A DNA stretch of 16,334 bases from JANXQE01 sp035651635 (GCA_035651635.1 DASRFK010000307.1:1-16334), one strand, 5' to 3'; shown: positions 6,855-15,024, counted from the first letter of the stretch. Notes: a model not told the origin generated them from the letters alone. Numbers and translations: made by a program.

Positions 6855-7712
6855 ATGGGTGCAATCGATTTGCTGCTTAATGTTGCCGGGCTCCTGCTGT
6901 GGATCAGCTGGCGCTCGCAACGCTTTGATCCGCTGGTCAGGAGCACTCCGGTCACCTTGGTCGGAACGCTCAAGCGCGCGGAAACCAAGCGGCTCAAAGG
7001 GGTCAACCTGGCCCTGGTGCTCGTGAGCCTGGTGGTGCTCCGAGCGGTGCTTTATTGGCTGCTCGGCGCGCCGGCTAACTGGACGCCAAAAATAAACCTG
7101 GAGCTGGTTGTGCTGGCATTCCGTGGCGATTTGTTCGGGCCCGCCTTGTTATACTCCGGTTTGAGTTTCTTGCGTATGTTGATGGTGTTTTATTTCTGGC
7201 TATTGGTGGTGGCGATGCTTAACCGGAACCGGCCGACGGCGGACCCGATCGATAAACTGGTCCGGTTGCACCTGGGCAAACCCGGACGCTGGCCGTGGCC
7301 GCTGCAGGTGCTGCTCCCGTTTTTGGCGACAGTAGCCTTGTGGATGGGGCTTCATCCATTGCTGGTGCGCCTGGGCGTGGTTGCACCGACCCATTCCATG
7401 GCGCACCTGGCGGAGCAAGGCCTGCTGGTCGGCCTCGGGTTGGTCTTGAGCTTAAAGTACCTGCTCACGGCAATCCTGCTGGCGCACCTGGTCTCGAGCT
7501 ATATCTACCTGGGGACCAGCCCGATTTGGGATTTTATCGCGCAAACCGCCGGAGGTCTCACGGCGCCCTTGCATCGGCTGCCGCTGCGGCTGGCCAGAGT
7601 CGACCTGGCTCCCGCGCTGGGCGTGGTAGTGATTCTGTGCCTGTTGGAATGGCTCCCGAATTTTGTTTTGAGCAGGCTGGCGGCGGCGCATTTGAGCGCC
7701 TGGCCGCTCTAA
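6855..7712 (+). CDS. YggT-like integral membrane protein, possible duplicated domain
   Basis: A 285-residue hydrophobic protein with about six membrane segments (roughly 4-19, 52-71, 101-122, 150-171, 187-217, 251-273). The stretch from HLVSSYIYLG through PIWDFIAQTAGGLTAPLHRL to VDLAPALG (211-256) resembles the YggT/YlmG family, whose members sit in the inner membrane and have been linked to cell-envelope and osmotic functions. The earlier part, 105-170, has a similar order of helix, polar loop with PIDKLVRL, and helix, so it may be a degenerate second copy. I placed the start at ATG 6855 because the frame upstream (to 6723) is made of the hairpin repeats, whereas MGAIDLLLNVAGLLLW looks like a true hydrophobic N-terminus. 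The last four bases overlap the tail of the convergent kinase gene. Family assignment is moderate; the function is unknown. Confidence 0.65.
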   Translation: MGAIDLLLNVAGLLLWISWRSQRFDPLVRSTPVTLVGTLKRAETKRLKGVNLALVLVSLVVLRAVLYWLLGAPANWTPKINLELVVLAFRGDLFGPALLYSGLSFLRMLMVFYFWLLVVAMLNRNRPTADPIDKLVRLHLGKPGRWPWPLQVLLPFLATVALWMGLHPLLVRLGVVAPTHSMAHLAEQGLLVGLGLVLSLKYLLTAILLAHLVSSYIYLGTSPIWDFIAQTAGGLTAPLHRLPLRLARVDLAPALGVVVILCLLEWLPNFVLSRLAAAHLSAWPL

Positions 7713-8806
7713 TTAGCGGCCTTTGGAATCTTGATTGTCACCGAGGTGCTGGAGTCGCGCTGGCTTTGGATGGTCAGCGTGCCGCCGTGCAACTCGGTCA
7801 AACGTTTGGCAATGGACAGACCCAGGCCGATGCCTTGCTGTTCGTGGAGCTTGCGATCGAACTGCATGTACGCGCCGACCCTGGTGATATGCTCGGTTGA
7901 GAAGCCGCGGCCACGATCCGCCACCACGAGGGCAACCTGGCCATTGTTTTCCGAGAGGTTGACGCTGACCTGGGTGCCGGCTTCGGAAAACTTGAAAGCA
8001 TTTTGGACGACCTCGTCGACGATTTTGGCCAGATACTCTTCGGAAATGGCAACGGGATAATCGTGCAGAGCCAGTGAGAGATCCTGCTCGCGGTGGACTT
8101 GCTGCGCCTGGGTGCGCGCCTGCCGCTCGATCAAAACGGCGGGCGAATCCGTTCGTTTGTTCCTCAAGGCGCTTAATTTTTGAGGGTCAGCCCCTAAGAG
8201 TTCGATTTGGGCGTAAATCAGGAAGTTTTCGATCAGACGCTCGAGGCGCTTTCCAGATTCGTGAATGACCTTGCCGAACTCGGCGACTTCCTCCGGCGGC
8301 AGCGTGGCGGCCTCGGCGCTGAGAATCTCGCCATAGGCCAAAATGCCATTGAGCGGCGTGCGCAATTCATGCGGAAGCATCAGACTGATGTTATCGCGCA
8401 GATCGGCCAGTTTCTTTTCCGCCTCTTGACGGACGGTTTGGACTTTCTTGAGCCGCGCCTCGACGGCGGCATAGAGCGCCTCGATTGAGAAAGGCTTGGG
8501 CAGGTAATCGTCGGCGCCCAATTCCATGCCGTGGCGCATGCCGGCATGATCGGCAAGCCCGGTCATCAGGATGAAAGGGACGGCCGCGGTGGCCGGCTCA
8601 CTGCGAAGAGAGGAAAGCGTCAGATAACCATCGACCTTTTCCATGTTGACGTCGCATAGGATCAGATCGGGGAGGGTTTTGCGCGCGACATCGATGCCGG
8701 CTGCACCGTTTTCGGCTTCCAGGACCTCGAAGCCTTTCTGTTCGAGGGCCATATGCACCATCTCGCGCAGCCAGGTTTCGTCATCAATGACCAGGATTTT
8801 TTTCAT
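7709..8806 (-). CDS. Receiver-first sensor histidine kinase (REC-HisKA-HATPase)
   Basis: A soluble two-component protein of 365 residues: a receiver domain (1-120; IDDE, phospho-acceptor D52 in LCDVN, T82, K104 in LPKPF), a short coiled linker (about 120-138), a HisKA dimerisation domain with H146 in PHELRTPLNGIL, and a HATPase domain. The N box is DEVVQNAFKFS (N269), the G1 box is ADRGRGF (D297) and the G2 box is GIGLGLSIAKRL. All catalytic residues are present, so it should be active. There is no membrane segment, so it is a cytoplasmic relay kinase whose output is probably controlled by phosphorylation of its own receiver. It overlaps the convergent membrane protein gene by three to four bases, and no terminator separates them. 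The receiver is strikingly similar to that of the partial gene at 15851. Its partner regulator is not visible here. Confidence 0.93.
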   Translation of the reverse strand: MKKILVIDDETWLREMVHMALEQKGFEVLEAENGAAGIDVARKTLPDLILCDVNMEKVDGYLTLSSLRSEPATAAVPFILMTGLADHAGMRHGMELGADDYLPKPFSIEALYAAVEARLKKVQTVRQEAEKKLADLRDNISLMLPHELRTPLNGILAYGEILSAEAATLPPEEVAEFGKVIHESGKRLERLIENFLIYAQIELLGADPQKLSALRNKRTDSPAVLIERQARTQAQQVHREQDLSLALHDYPVAISEEYLAKIVDEVVQNAFKFSEAGTQVSVNLSENNGQVALVVADRGRGFSTEHITRVGAYMQFDRKLHEQQGIGLGLSIAKRLTELHGGTLTIQSQRDSSTSVTIKIPKAAN

Positions 8807-8975
8807 CAGTTCGCGCTAGCACATTCGCCAAGCCATTCCCCGGATCCGACCAAACCCCGGCCGGCTCGGAACCACTGTCCAAAAACGGCACAAGCCTAAG
8901 ACAGCAACGGTTGGATTGTCCATTAACATTCGTCGCCTACCGTGCGCACCCGCAGGCACTTCGGTACAAGCAAGT

Positions 8976-8993
8976 CCTTTGCCTCTTTGCGGC
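8976..8993 (-). repeat. Inverted partner of the short repeat at 1024
   Basis: The reverse complement of this stretch is GCCGCAAAGAGGCAAAGG, matching 1024-1042 except for one missing A. It lies in the 219-base non-coding spacer between the HAD and kinase genes (8807-9025), in which I see no gene, tRNA or clear terminator. Confidence 0.45.
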
Positions 8994-9025
8994 GGCCCGC
9001 CCGGATCGCCTCACAAACAGAAGTT

Positions 9026-9697
9026 TTATGTGCCTGCCGATCCCAACAAATCCTCGATCGAAAGCTCGCCGATGCTGCGCCGCACGACCTGAGCGGCTTG
9101 CAGGCGCTCGGGCGGAAAGCTCTGCGCCACTGCCACGCAACGCATCCCGGCAGCCACCGCCGCCTGAATTCCATTCACAGCGTCCTCAATGACTACACAG
9201 TCCGCCGGAACAACGTCCAATTTCTCGGCGGCCTTCAGAAAGATGTCGGGCGCCGGCTTCTTGTTCACAACGTCCTCGCCAGTAACAACCGCATCCCAAA
9301 ACTCGATGGGCAAGTCAATTTTGGTCAAGTTCGCAGCCACTTTGATCCGGTCCGCACTGGAAGCCACGGCCACCCTGAGCCCAGCCGAGCGGCACGCCCG
9401 TACTAATTTTTGAGCGCCAGGGAAAACCTGCAGCCGGGTTGGCACTAATTCGAGATAAATCTCGTAGGTGCGGCGCTTGGCAACCGGCAAATCGATTGGA
9501 AAATGGTGGAACTCTGCGACCCCGCCGAGGTAACGATCTTCGCCCATGCCGACGAAAGGCAAAAAATCGTCGGGTCGTGCGTGCAAGCCGAGCTCTTTGA
9601 ACATGGTGATAGCCGCGGCATTGATGAGTGGCTCGGAATCGGTGAGTACTCCATCCATGTCGAAAATGGCGGCGCGGACATGGGAGTAGCGATTCAT
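9026..9697 (-). CDS. HAD-family phosphatase/phosphomutase, beta-phosphoglucomutase-like
   Basis: A 223-residue haloacid dehalogenase-type hydrolase. Motif I is FDMDGVLTDSE (nucleophile D13, acid/base D15), motif II is VASSAD (S113), motif III is the lysine in NKKPAPDIF (K147), and motif IV is VIEDAVNG (E171, D172). The small helical cap between motifs I and II (about 20-85) places it in the beta-phosphoglucomutase/GPH-like subgroup, which acts on sugar phosphates or related small phosphates; the substrate cannot be read. I chose ATG 9697: it leads directly into the conserved N-terminus and lies one base after the stop of the GT9 gene, which argues for translational coupling. An in-frame start at 9775 would add 26 residues with no family match. 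Confidence 0.9.
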   Translation of the reverse strand: MNRYSHVRAAIFDMDGVLTDSEPLINAAAITMFKELGLHARPDDFLPFVGMGEDRYLGGVAEFHHFPIDLPVAKRRTYEIYLELVPTRLQVFPGAQKLVRACRSAGLRVAVASSADRIKVAANLTKIDLPIEFWDAVVTGEDVVNKKPAPDIFLKAAEKLDVVPADCVVIEDAVNGIQAAVAAGMRCVAVAQSFPPERLQAAQVVRRSIGELSIEDLLGSAGT

Positions 9698-9698
9698 G

Positions 9699-10697
9699 TC
9701 AGCGGTTGGCCGGCCAGATACGCCGAATCCCCTCGAAGACGTGTTCGGCCGATAACTGCTCCAATCCCGCCGCATCGCGCAGGACCATGACTTTTTGGCT
9801 GGGCGGACGCCAGACGACTTCCTTGGAGGCGCCCCAAAGCACCAGCGTCGGGAGCGCCAGCGCGGCAGCTAAATGCGATATGCCTGAGTCATGACCAACG
9901 AAGCCGCGGCAGCGGGCGAGCAGCCGAGCCAATTCAGGCAAGGGCAAACTTTGCGCCACTCGCGTTCGGGCCGGAGGTAAAGCTGCCGCCAAACGCTGCA
10001 GCCGTTCCCCTTCGGCTTCGCCGCCCACCAGGAGCAAGTCAAACTCCGTCGAGTTGACCAGTTTTTGGAGCAGCTCGGCCCAACGCTCTTCCGGCCAGTT
10101 CTTGCGCTCGCCGCCGCTGCCGGGGTGCAACGCCAGGCGCAGCGCCGCATGGTGATGTGGGTCCTCGGTGGACGAGTCCGGGTCTGCCGAGGCTTGAGCG
10201 GTTACGCCTTGCGGTCGGGTGAGCAAATTCAGGCGGGGCACGTAATCCTCCTCGAAAATAGCGAGGCGCTCCAGTGGCTTCAAAAAGACCTTGGCGGCAT
10301 GCACCGCCGAGCGCTCATCCGGCCGATGGGGACAAGCGATGAACTGCGCCGGTGAACAGCGGGCAACGTTGGTTTTGAAGATTTCGTCCGGGTCGTACAG
10401 GTAGGAAATGATCAAGTCGAATTCGGAAAAATAGTCGGCCAGGTCTTCAGCCAATTGTCCGTTGCGCGCAAAAAAGCCGGCCAAGGCGCGCGCTTCGATG
10501 GAACTGACCTGGTCGACCAAACCGCCGGCAATGGCTAACTGAACAATATGGGGATAGCCCAGGACCTCGAGATGGGCTTGCGGAAATTGGCGCCGCAAAG
10601 CGGCAATGGCCGGCAAAGTCAGGATGAAGTCGCCAATCGCGCCACCACGAATGACCAGGATCTTGCCGCGACGCGAGTTCACTCCGGGCGCCAGCAA
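9699..10697 (-). CDS. Glycosyltransferase family 9 (ADP-heptose:LPS heptosyltransferase-like)
   Basis: Predicted GT9 enzyme, the family that adds heptose (or related sugars) to the lipopolysaccharide core at the cytoplasmic face of the inner membrane. The 332-residue product shows the N-terminal signature ILVIRGGAIGDFILTLPA (13-30), LHPGSGGERKNWP (190-202) and the donor-site motif GHDSGISHLAAALALPTLVLWG (268-289, in pieces). The start is unusual: a TTG directly abuts the TAG stop of the upstream membrane protein gene. A GTG five codons in (10682) is an alternative and still precedes the domain. Neither has a good ribosome binding site, so coupling to the upstream gene is likely. Heptose cannot be distinguished from another sugar, and no other LPS core gene is present. 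Confidence 0.88.
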   Translation of the reverse strand: MLAPGVNSRRGKILVIRGGAIGDFILTLPAIAALRRQFPQAHLEVLGYPHIVQLAIAGGLVDQVSSIEARALAGFFARNGQLAEDLADYFSEFDLIISYLYDPDEIFKTNVARCSPAQFIACPHRPDERSAVHAAKVFLKPLERLAIFEEDYVPRLNLLTRPQGVTAQASADPDSSTEDPHHHAALRLALHPGSGGERKNWPEERWAELLQKLVNSTEFDLLLVGGEAEGERLQRLAAALPPARTRVAQSLPLPELARLLARCRGFVGHDSGISHLAAALALPTLVLWGASKEVVWRPPSQKVMVLRDAAGLEQLSAEHVFEGIRRIWPANR

Positions 10698-11252
10698 CTA
10701 GAATTTTATGAAACCCAGCCCGGCCACCAGCAGTCCAAAAGCCAGCCGAATGCCGCACCCGATTTTGACTCGCTTTTCGTTGGCGGTGGCCCACTGCAAA
10801 AAATCCCGTAAACGCCACGGCGACACCGTCAGCCAAATGCCCAGAATCACCAGCAGATAAGCCCAGGTCTGAATGATGAGCACCCAGGCACTCTCCGCCA
10901 GATGCGGCCGGCCGGTGTCGACCATCAGCTTGGCCAGCAGCAAAAACACCACCGCCAGCCCGCGAACGGCCAGGAAATCCTGCACGTAAATGCAACTGCC
11001 GATGCCCACCGCCGCAAAGCCGGCGAAGAGAATATTTTTGTAAGCGGCAAAATCGGAAATAGACTCCTGGCTTAGATTGTAAACGAACCAGGCGGTGCCG
11101 AGTAACATCAGAGCGTAGCCCCAGGGCACCGACCTGGGAAATTTACGCACCGCGGCGGCAAAACCGGTCGGGTTGATAAACCCGTAGACCTGGGGAATCC
11201 CCAGGCCCAGGCCGAGCAGGACCGCCAGGGTCGAGAGCTTAAGCACAAGCAT
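10698..11252 (-). CDS. Six-helix integral membrane protein, unknown function
   Basis: A 184-residue hydrophobic protein I cannot assign to a named family. Predicted membrane segments fall at about 4-20, 43-58, 73-90, 93-110, 122-143 and 164-182. The loops are short, and the basic, aromatic-rich stretches PWRLRDFLQW and NEKRVK lie between the last two helices. There is no signal peptide or obvious catalytic motif. It follows miaB by 65 bases and its TAG stop touches the first base of the GT9 gene, so it is probably co-expressed with the glycosyltransferase and HAD genes. That suggests, but does not prove, an envelope role. Confidence 0.75.
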   Translation of the reverse strand: MLVLKLSTLAVLLGLGLGIPQVYGFINPTGFAAAVRKFPRSVPWGYALMLLGTAWFVYNLSQESISDFAAYKNILFAGFAAVGIGSCIYVQDFLAVRGLAVVFLLLAKLMVDTGRPHLAESAWVLIIQTWAYLLVILGIWLTVSPWRLRDFLQWATANEKRVKIGCGIRLAFGLLVAGLGFIKF

Positions 11253-11317
11253 AATTCACGTTCTTATCCAAGCGATTTCCGGATGATCCAATTGAGCGCA
11301 GGCGAGAAAATCCAACA

Positions 11318-12676
11318 TTATCCGTCGAGGTTAATAACCGCCGGGTCCCCGTAAAGGGTAAAGGAGCCGGCCCGCACAATTTGCACTTCCAGGGTCTGGG
11401 CCTTATGCCGATCTGCGCCCTCGAAAACGACGATTTTGTTGCACCGGGTCCGTCCGGTCAGGCGGTCGGGATTTCGTTTGCTCGGACCCTCGACGAGAAT
11501 CTCCAGGCGGCGTCCGACGAGCGCCTCGTACCGGCGGTCAGCGATTTCGTTGACGCATTGCAGCAAACGCTGATGGCGTTCTTCGCGCAGCGCCTCGGGC
11601 ACCTGTCCCGGCATTGAGGCCGCGGGAGTGTCGCGCCGAGGCGAGTATTTGAAAATATAGGCCTGATCGAATTGGATCTCACGCGCCAGGTCCAGGGTCT
11701 GCTCGAAATCCTCCTCGGTCTCGCCAGGGAAACCGACGATAAAATCCGTGCTCAAGCCGATTTCGGGCCGCACGCTACGCAACTGCGCTATGAGGTGCAC
11801 ATATCGCTCCCGGGTGTAACCGCGGTGCATCAGTTTGAGCACGCGATCGCTGCCGCTTTGTACCGGGACGTGCGCGCTTTCAACCAGCTTCGACAGTCGG
11901 CCGTAGGCCGCGACCAGGTCGTCGCCGTAACCTTTGGGATGCGGCGAAGTAAACCGGATGCGTTCCAGTCCGTCAATGTCCTGGGCCGCCTCGAGGAGTT
12001 GGACAAAAGCGGAAACTCCATTGCGGGAGGGGATGTCGCGCTTGGCGTAACTGGTGACAATCTGGCCCAGAAAGGTGATTTCCTTGACGCCCTGGCTGAC
12101 CAATTCCCGGCATTCGCCGAGGATATCTGGAATTGAGCGGCTGCGCTCTTCTCCGCGCGTATAGGGAACGATGCAAAAGGTGCAATACTGGTTGCAGCCT
12201 TGCATAATGCTGACGAAAGCCGTGACGGTGCGTTTGGCGTTTCCATTGAGCAGGTGCTCCCGAATGCTGGCTTCGCTGTTTTTCTCCTCCTCAACATCCA
12301 CGATCTGAGCGCGGCGCCCCGCCAGCAACTCGTCGAGGTACTCGGGTGCGCGGTGAAATTTCTGAGTGCCCAGGACCAGATCGACGTCGGGCAGCCGATC
12401 GATGAGTTCTTTGCCGCGGCTTTGAGCCATGCAACCCATAAACCCAAACAGGACATTGGGCCGGCTGCGGCGAGTGTCGGCGATCATCGCCCTCATTTTA
12501 TTGAGAGCCTTCTGCTCAGCCATGTCCCGCACGCTACACGTATTGAGCAACACCACATCAGCCGTGGCTTCCGAACCGGCCAAATCATAACCTTTGGCCA
12601 CGAGCTGAGCAGCGACGGCTTCGCTGTCGCGCTCGTTCATCTGGCATCCGTAGGTTTTGATGTAAACGCTGGGCAT
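11318..12676 (-). CDS. miaB: tRNA-2-methylthio-N6-dimethylallyladenosine synthase (MiaB)
   Basis: Radical-SAM methylthiotransferase that adds a methylthio group to i6A37 in tRNAs reading UNN codons. In the 452-residue product the N-terminal UPF0004 domain has three cluster cysteines (C11 in YGCQMN, C47 in NTCSV, C82 in MGCMAQ). The radical-SAM CxxxCxxC is GCNQYCTFC (C161, C165, C168), followed by VPYTRGEERSR. A TRAM RNA-binding domain occupies about 385-448. I chose ATG 12676, which opens directly on MPSVYIKTYGCQMN; a TTG at 12700 would add eight residues. The usual LGQNVN block reads LGQIVTSY here (203-210). The paralogue MtaB is unlikely given the YGCQMNERDSE start and the overall length. 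It heads the minus-strand block with the membrane protein, GT9 and HAD genes. Confidence 0.93.
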   Translation of the reverse strand: MPSVYIKTYGCQMNERDSEAVAAQLVAKGYDLAGSEATADVVLLNTCSVRDMAEQKALNKMRAMIADTRRSRPNVLFGFMGCMAQSRGKELIDRLPDVDLVLGTQKFHRAPEYLDELLAGRRAQIVDVEEEKNSEASIREHLLNGNAKRTVTAFVSIMQGCNQYCTFCIVPYTRGEERSRSIPDILGECRELVSQGVKEITFLGQIVTSYAKRDIPSRNGVSAFVQLLEAAQDIDGLERIRFTSPHPKGYGDDLVAAYGRLSKLVESAHVPVQSGSDRVLKLMHRGYTRERYVHLIAQLRSVRPEIGLSTDFIVGFPGETEEDFEQTLDLAREIQFDQAYIFKYSPRRDTPAASMPGQVPEALREERHQRLLQCVNEIADRRYEALVGRRLEILVEGPSKRNPDRLTGRTRCNKIVVFEGADRHKAQTLEVQIVRAGSFTLYGDPAVINLDG

Positions 12677-12772
12677 TTTCGCTCTAAAAGAGCTGAGCAA
12701 GCTACGATAAATCGACGGGGTTGGAAAGCCGGCTTTTTAACGCAGACCGACTAAAAATACTGAAGCAGAACC

Positions 12773-12799
12773 GCGGATGGCGCGGATCACGCGGATTTC
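12773..12799 (+). repeat. Three tandem 9-base GCGGAT units
   Basis: GCGGATGGC, GCGGATCAC and GCGGATTTC stand head to tail between the fucosidase stop (12819) and the miaB start (12676). No protein frame makes sense of it. It resembles short GCGGAT-type intergenic repeats I recall from other genomes, but I cannot name a family. Confidence 0.4.
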
Positions 12800-12818
12800 G
12801 AATGAAGGCAGCCAAGCA

Positions 12819-14768
12819 TTAGTAGTCAGCTGCTGATTTCAACCTGATAGAGCGAAGGTTCAAGGCTTTCCAGGAGGAAGCATCTTTTGGGCGGACGCTG
12901 ATCACCTGTCCGCCCTGAGGCAAATCTATGGTGCCAAGGTCGAAGATTTTAAAAGTGCCCCAATCACCGGTGGCTTCGATTTTCTTTGAAACCAGATTGG
13001 CGCCCGCTTCAAGCGCCAATTCGGAACCGTCGTTCACGGTCGCGATGGAAGCGCTGACGTTGAACTTCCCCGCCTTGCTGAGGCGCACTCTCCAGGAAGC
13101 CCATTCGCGAGGATTGTCCCAAAAGCCGAGATTCATTTGGCCGTCCCGATCCTCCGTATTGAGCTTATCACCGTGGATCTCCGCGGCATCGGCCGGGAGG
13201 GTTAATTCGCCTTTGGCGTCCGGCTCGATGATCGCGGTTTCTTCAACGAGCGGCGCCGGCTTGAGATCGGTACCTTCAATTCGCAAGCCACAGGTGTGCG
13301 GAGAGAGCTTCTCAGCAGGCAGATTGACAACCAGCCCTTCAGGAATTCGCGTCCAGGTTAGCTTCGCCTTTGAACCGAGCAAGCTTACCCGTTTTATTTT
13401 TCCCGCGCCGGTGCTGGCAAGGGATTTGATCACCAGCTTGCCGTCCTCGGGCCAGCCCAAAGCGATAGCGTAGAGGGCGCGACCTTTGGTGGTGAAACGG
13501 ATGTCTTGGGCGGTGTACTTGAAATCCTCATGGAAATGGCCCCCTTTGGTTCGGACGGCGCCTTCGCCGTAGACCAGCCACGGGCGTGTCCCATAGATGG
13601 CTTCGCCGTGAATTTTGATCCAATCCGCCAGCTCGTTGAGGCTTTGCTCCACTTCCGCATCAAGGGACCCGTCCGGCCGCTGCACCACGTTCAGCAGAAG
13701 GTTGCCGTTCTTGCTGACGATGTCGACGAGCATATGAATGGTCCAACTCACCGGGCGGAATTTCCAATTGCGATTATAAAACCAATCCCCGATCGAGGTG
13801 TCGGTTTGCCATGGATACGGATTAATGCCCGGCATCACGCCACGCTCCAGGTCTTCGACCCAGCGGCCTTCGGATTTTTGCTTGCAGGTATAGATCACTT
13901 GGGGTTTGCCGCCGTGCCGACCGGCGTCGGAGTTGTAGAGATGAGCAATCATGCTCCGACCAACGTCATTGCCGAACGGCACGCCGCCATCGGTGTAAAG
14001 CAAATCAGGATGATAGTTGTCGACCAGCTCCTTGATTTCGTTGAACCACATCTGTTGCCAGCGGGGATTGGTGCTGTACCACCCGGTATCCCCTGGTTGG
14101 GCTGGAAAATGGTACAAATCCTCGTACTGGGGATCCGCGCCATCGTAAGGAACGCCGGCCAATGGACCGGTCTTGTCCGATTTATGGCTATCCTGAAACC
14201 AGGTAAAGCTGGCGCCCAGATGTTCCGAGACGCCGAACTTGAGTCCATTCTTCCGAGCCGCCTTCTGCCAGGTGCCGACCACATCGCGATGCGGCCCCAT
14301 GTTAACTGCGTTCCAGCGGTGCAGCTTGGAATTCCAGAGGAAAAAATTGTCGTGATGGGAGCCCATGCTGACGAAATATTTGGCCCCCGCACGTTTGTAC
14401 AGCGCCATCAACCGGTCGGGGTCCCACTTTTCAGCTTTCCAAAGCGGGATAATATCCTTGTAACCGTTGGTCGAAGGATGCCCGTAATGCTCGAGGTGAT
14501 CTTTATATTGGGCGTGGCCCTGCTGGTACATCTGGCGAGCGTACCAATCGCCATCCATCGGCACCGCCTGCGGCCCCCAATGCGCCCAAATGCCGAACTT
14601 GGCGTCGCGAAACCAGTCGGGACAATGGTAGTTGGTCAGAGACTCCATTGTGGGCTGGAAGGGACCCGGCTTTATGGGTAACGAAAGCTCCGCTTCAGCG
14701 GCTGTGAGCTGTCCGGTCAGAAAGCCGCAGATCAGGACCGTCAGAGAGAAGTGAAGAATGCTTTTCAT
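12819..14768 (-). CDS. Secreted alpha-L-fucosidase (GH29) with C-terminal binding-like domain
   Basis: Removes alpha-L-fucose from glycans by a retaining mechanism. The 649-residue product starts with a Sec signal peptide (MKSILHFSLTVLICGFLTG, cleavage near LTAAEA), so it acts outside the cytoplasmic membrane. The GH29 barrel covers about 35-385: KFGIWAHWGPQAVP (57-70), GSHHDNFFLW (136-145), GLKFGVSEH (175-183), and LLYTDGG, whose D260 is the expected nucleophile. ERG (308-310) and QTDTSIGDWFYN (321-332) follow. A fucosidase-type beta-sandwich spans about 395-500. Residues about 535-645 form an additional beta-rich module (WASWRVRLSKAGKFNVSASI, GTFKIFDLGTIDLP) like the carbohydrate-binding domains on planctomycete and verrucomicrobial glycosidases. 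An in-frame start at 14891 would put 41 residues in front of the signal peptide, so ATG 14768 is preferred. No sulfatase or transporter partner lies nearby. Confidence 0.92.
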   Translation of the reverse strand: MKSILHFSLTVLICGFLTGQLTAAEAELSLPIKPGPFQPTMESLTNYHCPDWFRDAKFGIWAHWGPQAVPMDGDWYARQMYQQGHAQYKDHLEHYGHPSTNGYKDIIPLWKAEKWDPDRLMALYKRAGAKYFVSMGSHHDNFFLWNSKLHRWNAVNMGPHRDVVGTWQKAARKNGLKFGVSEHLGASFTWFQDSHKSDKTGPLAGVPYDGADPQYEDLYHFPAQPGDTGWYSTNPRWQQMWFNEIKELVDNYHPDLLYTDGGVPFGNDVGRSMIAHLYNSDAGRHGGKPQVIYTCKQKSEGRWVEDLERGVMPGINPYPWQTDTSIGDWFYNRNWKFRPVSWTIHMLVDIVSKNGNLLLNVVQRPDGSLDAEVEQSLNELADWIKIHGEAIYGTRPWLVYGEGAVRTKGGHFHEDFKYTAQDIRFTTKGRALYAIALGWPEDGKLVIKSLASTGAGKIKRVSLLGSKAKLTWTRIPEGLVVNLPAEKLSPHTCGLRIEGTDLKPAPLVEETAIIEPDAKGELTLPADAAEIHGDKLNTEDRDGQMNLGFWDNPREWASWRVRLSKAGKFNVSASIATVNDGSELALEAGANLVSKKIEATGDWGTFKIFDLGTIDLPQGGQVISVRPKDASSWKALNLRSIRLKSAADY

Positions 14769-14900
14769 AGGGCCGTTGCGTCGAAAGAGAATTAAGCGTC
14801 GTTCGGCGGCTTCTGACAAGAGAACTTTGAGAGAGAGCGAGGGACAAACAACGAATCCCCAAAGCCTGATGGATTGAGCAGCCCATCCCAACCGCCGCGT

Positions 14901-14931
14901 CCAAAAGCGCCGCGAAGCGGACGCACTCCAG
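14901..14931 (-). repeat. Hairpin repeat family C, minus-oriented copy
   Basis: Read on the minus strand it starts CTGGAGTGCG and ends GCGCTTTTGG. The stem is GCG, a bulged T, CCGC, loop TTC, GCGGCGC. It is the same 31-base length as the plus-oriented copy at 15025 and shares both flanking arms, with a rearranged but still paired stem. Confidence 0.6.
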
Positions 14932-15024
14932 AACCTTCGGAATCCCTCACGGTTAGTCGAAAGCCTCTTTTCGCCTTCACCAATTCATTTGAACGGTGAA
15001 GCCGCCCAGGACTCGCGCCAGCGT

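Noticed and set aside
9698..9775. 26-residue extension of the HAD protein overlapping the GT9 gene
   Set aside because: It contains no family sequence, and ATG 9697 sits one base after the GT9 stop.
11672..12136. Long plus-strand open frame inside miaB
   Set aside because: It is antisense to a clearly conserved gene and its protein has no recognisable features; high GC content opens such frames.
13506..14681. A 391-residue plus-strand open frame opposite the fucosidase gene
   Set aside because: The minus strand has an unmistakable GH29 enzyme; the opposite frame is low-complexity in meaning and has no domain.
14769..14891. 41-residue extension in front of the fucosidase signal peptide
   Set aside because: It would bury the signal peptide inside the protein and has no family match.
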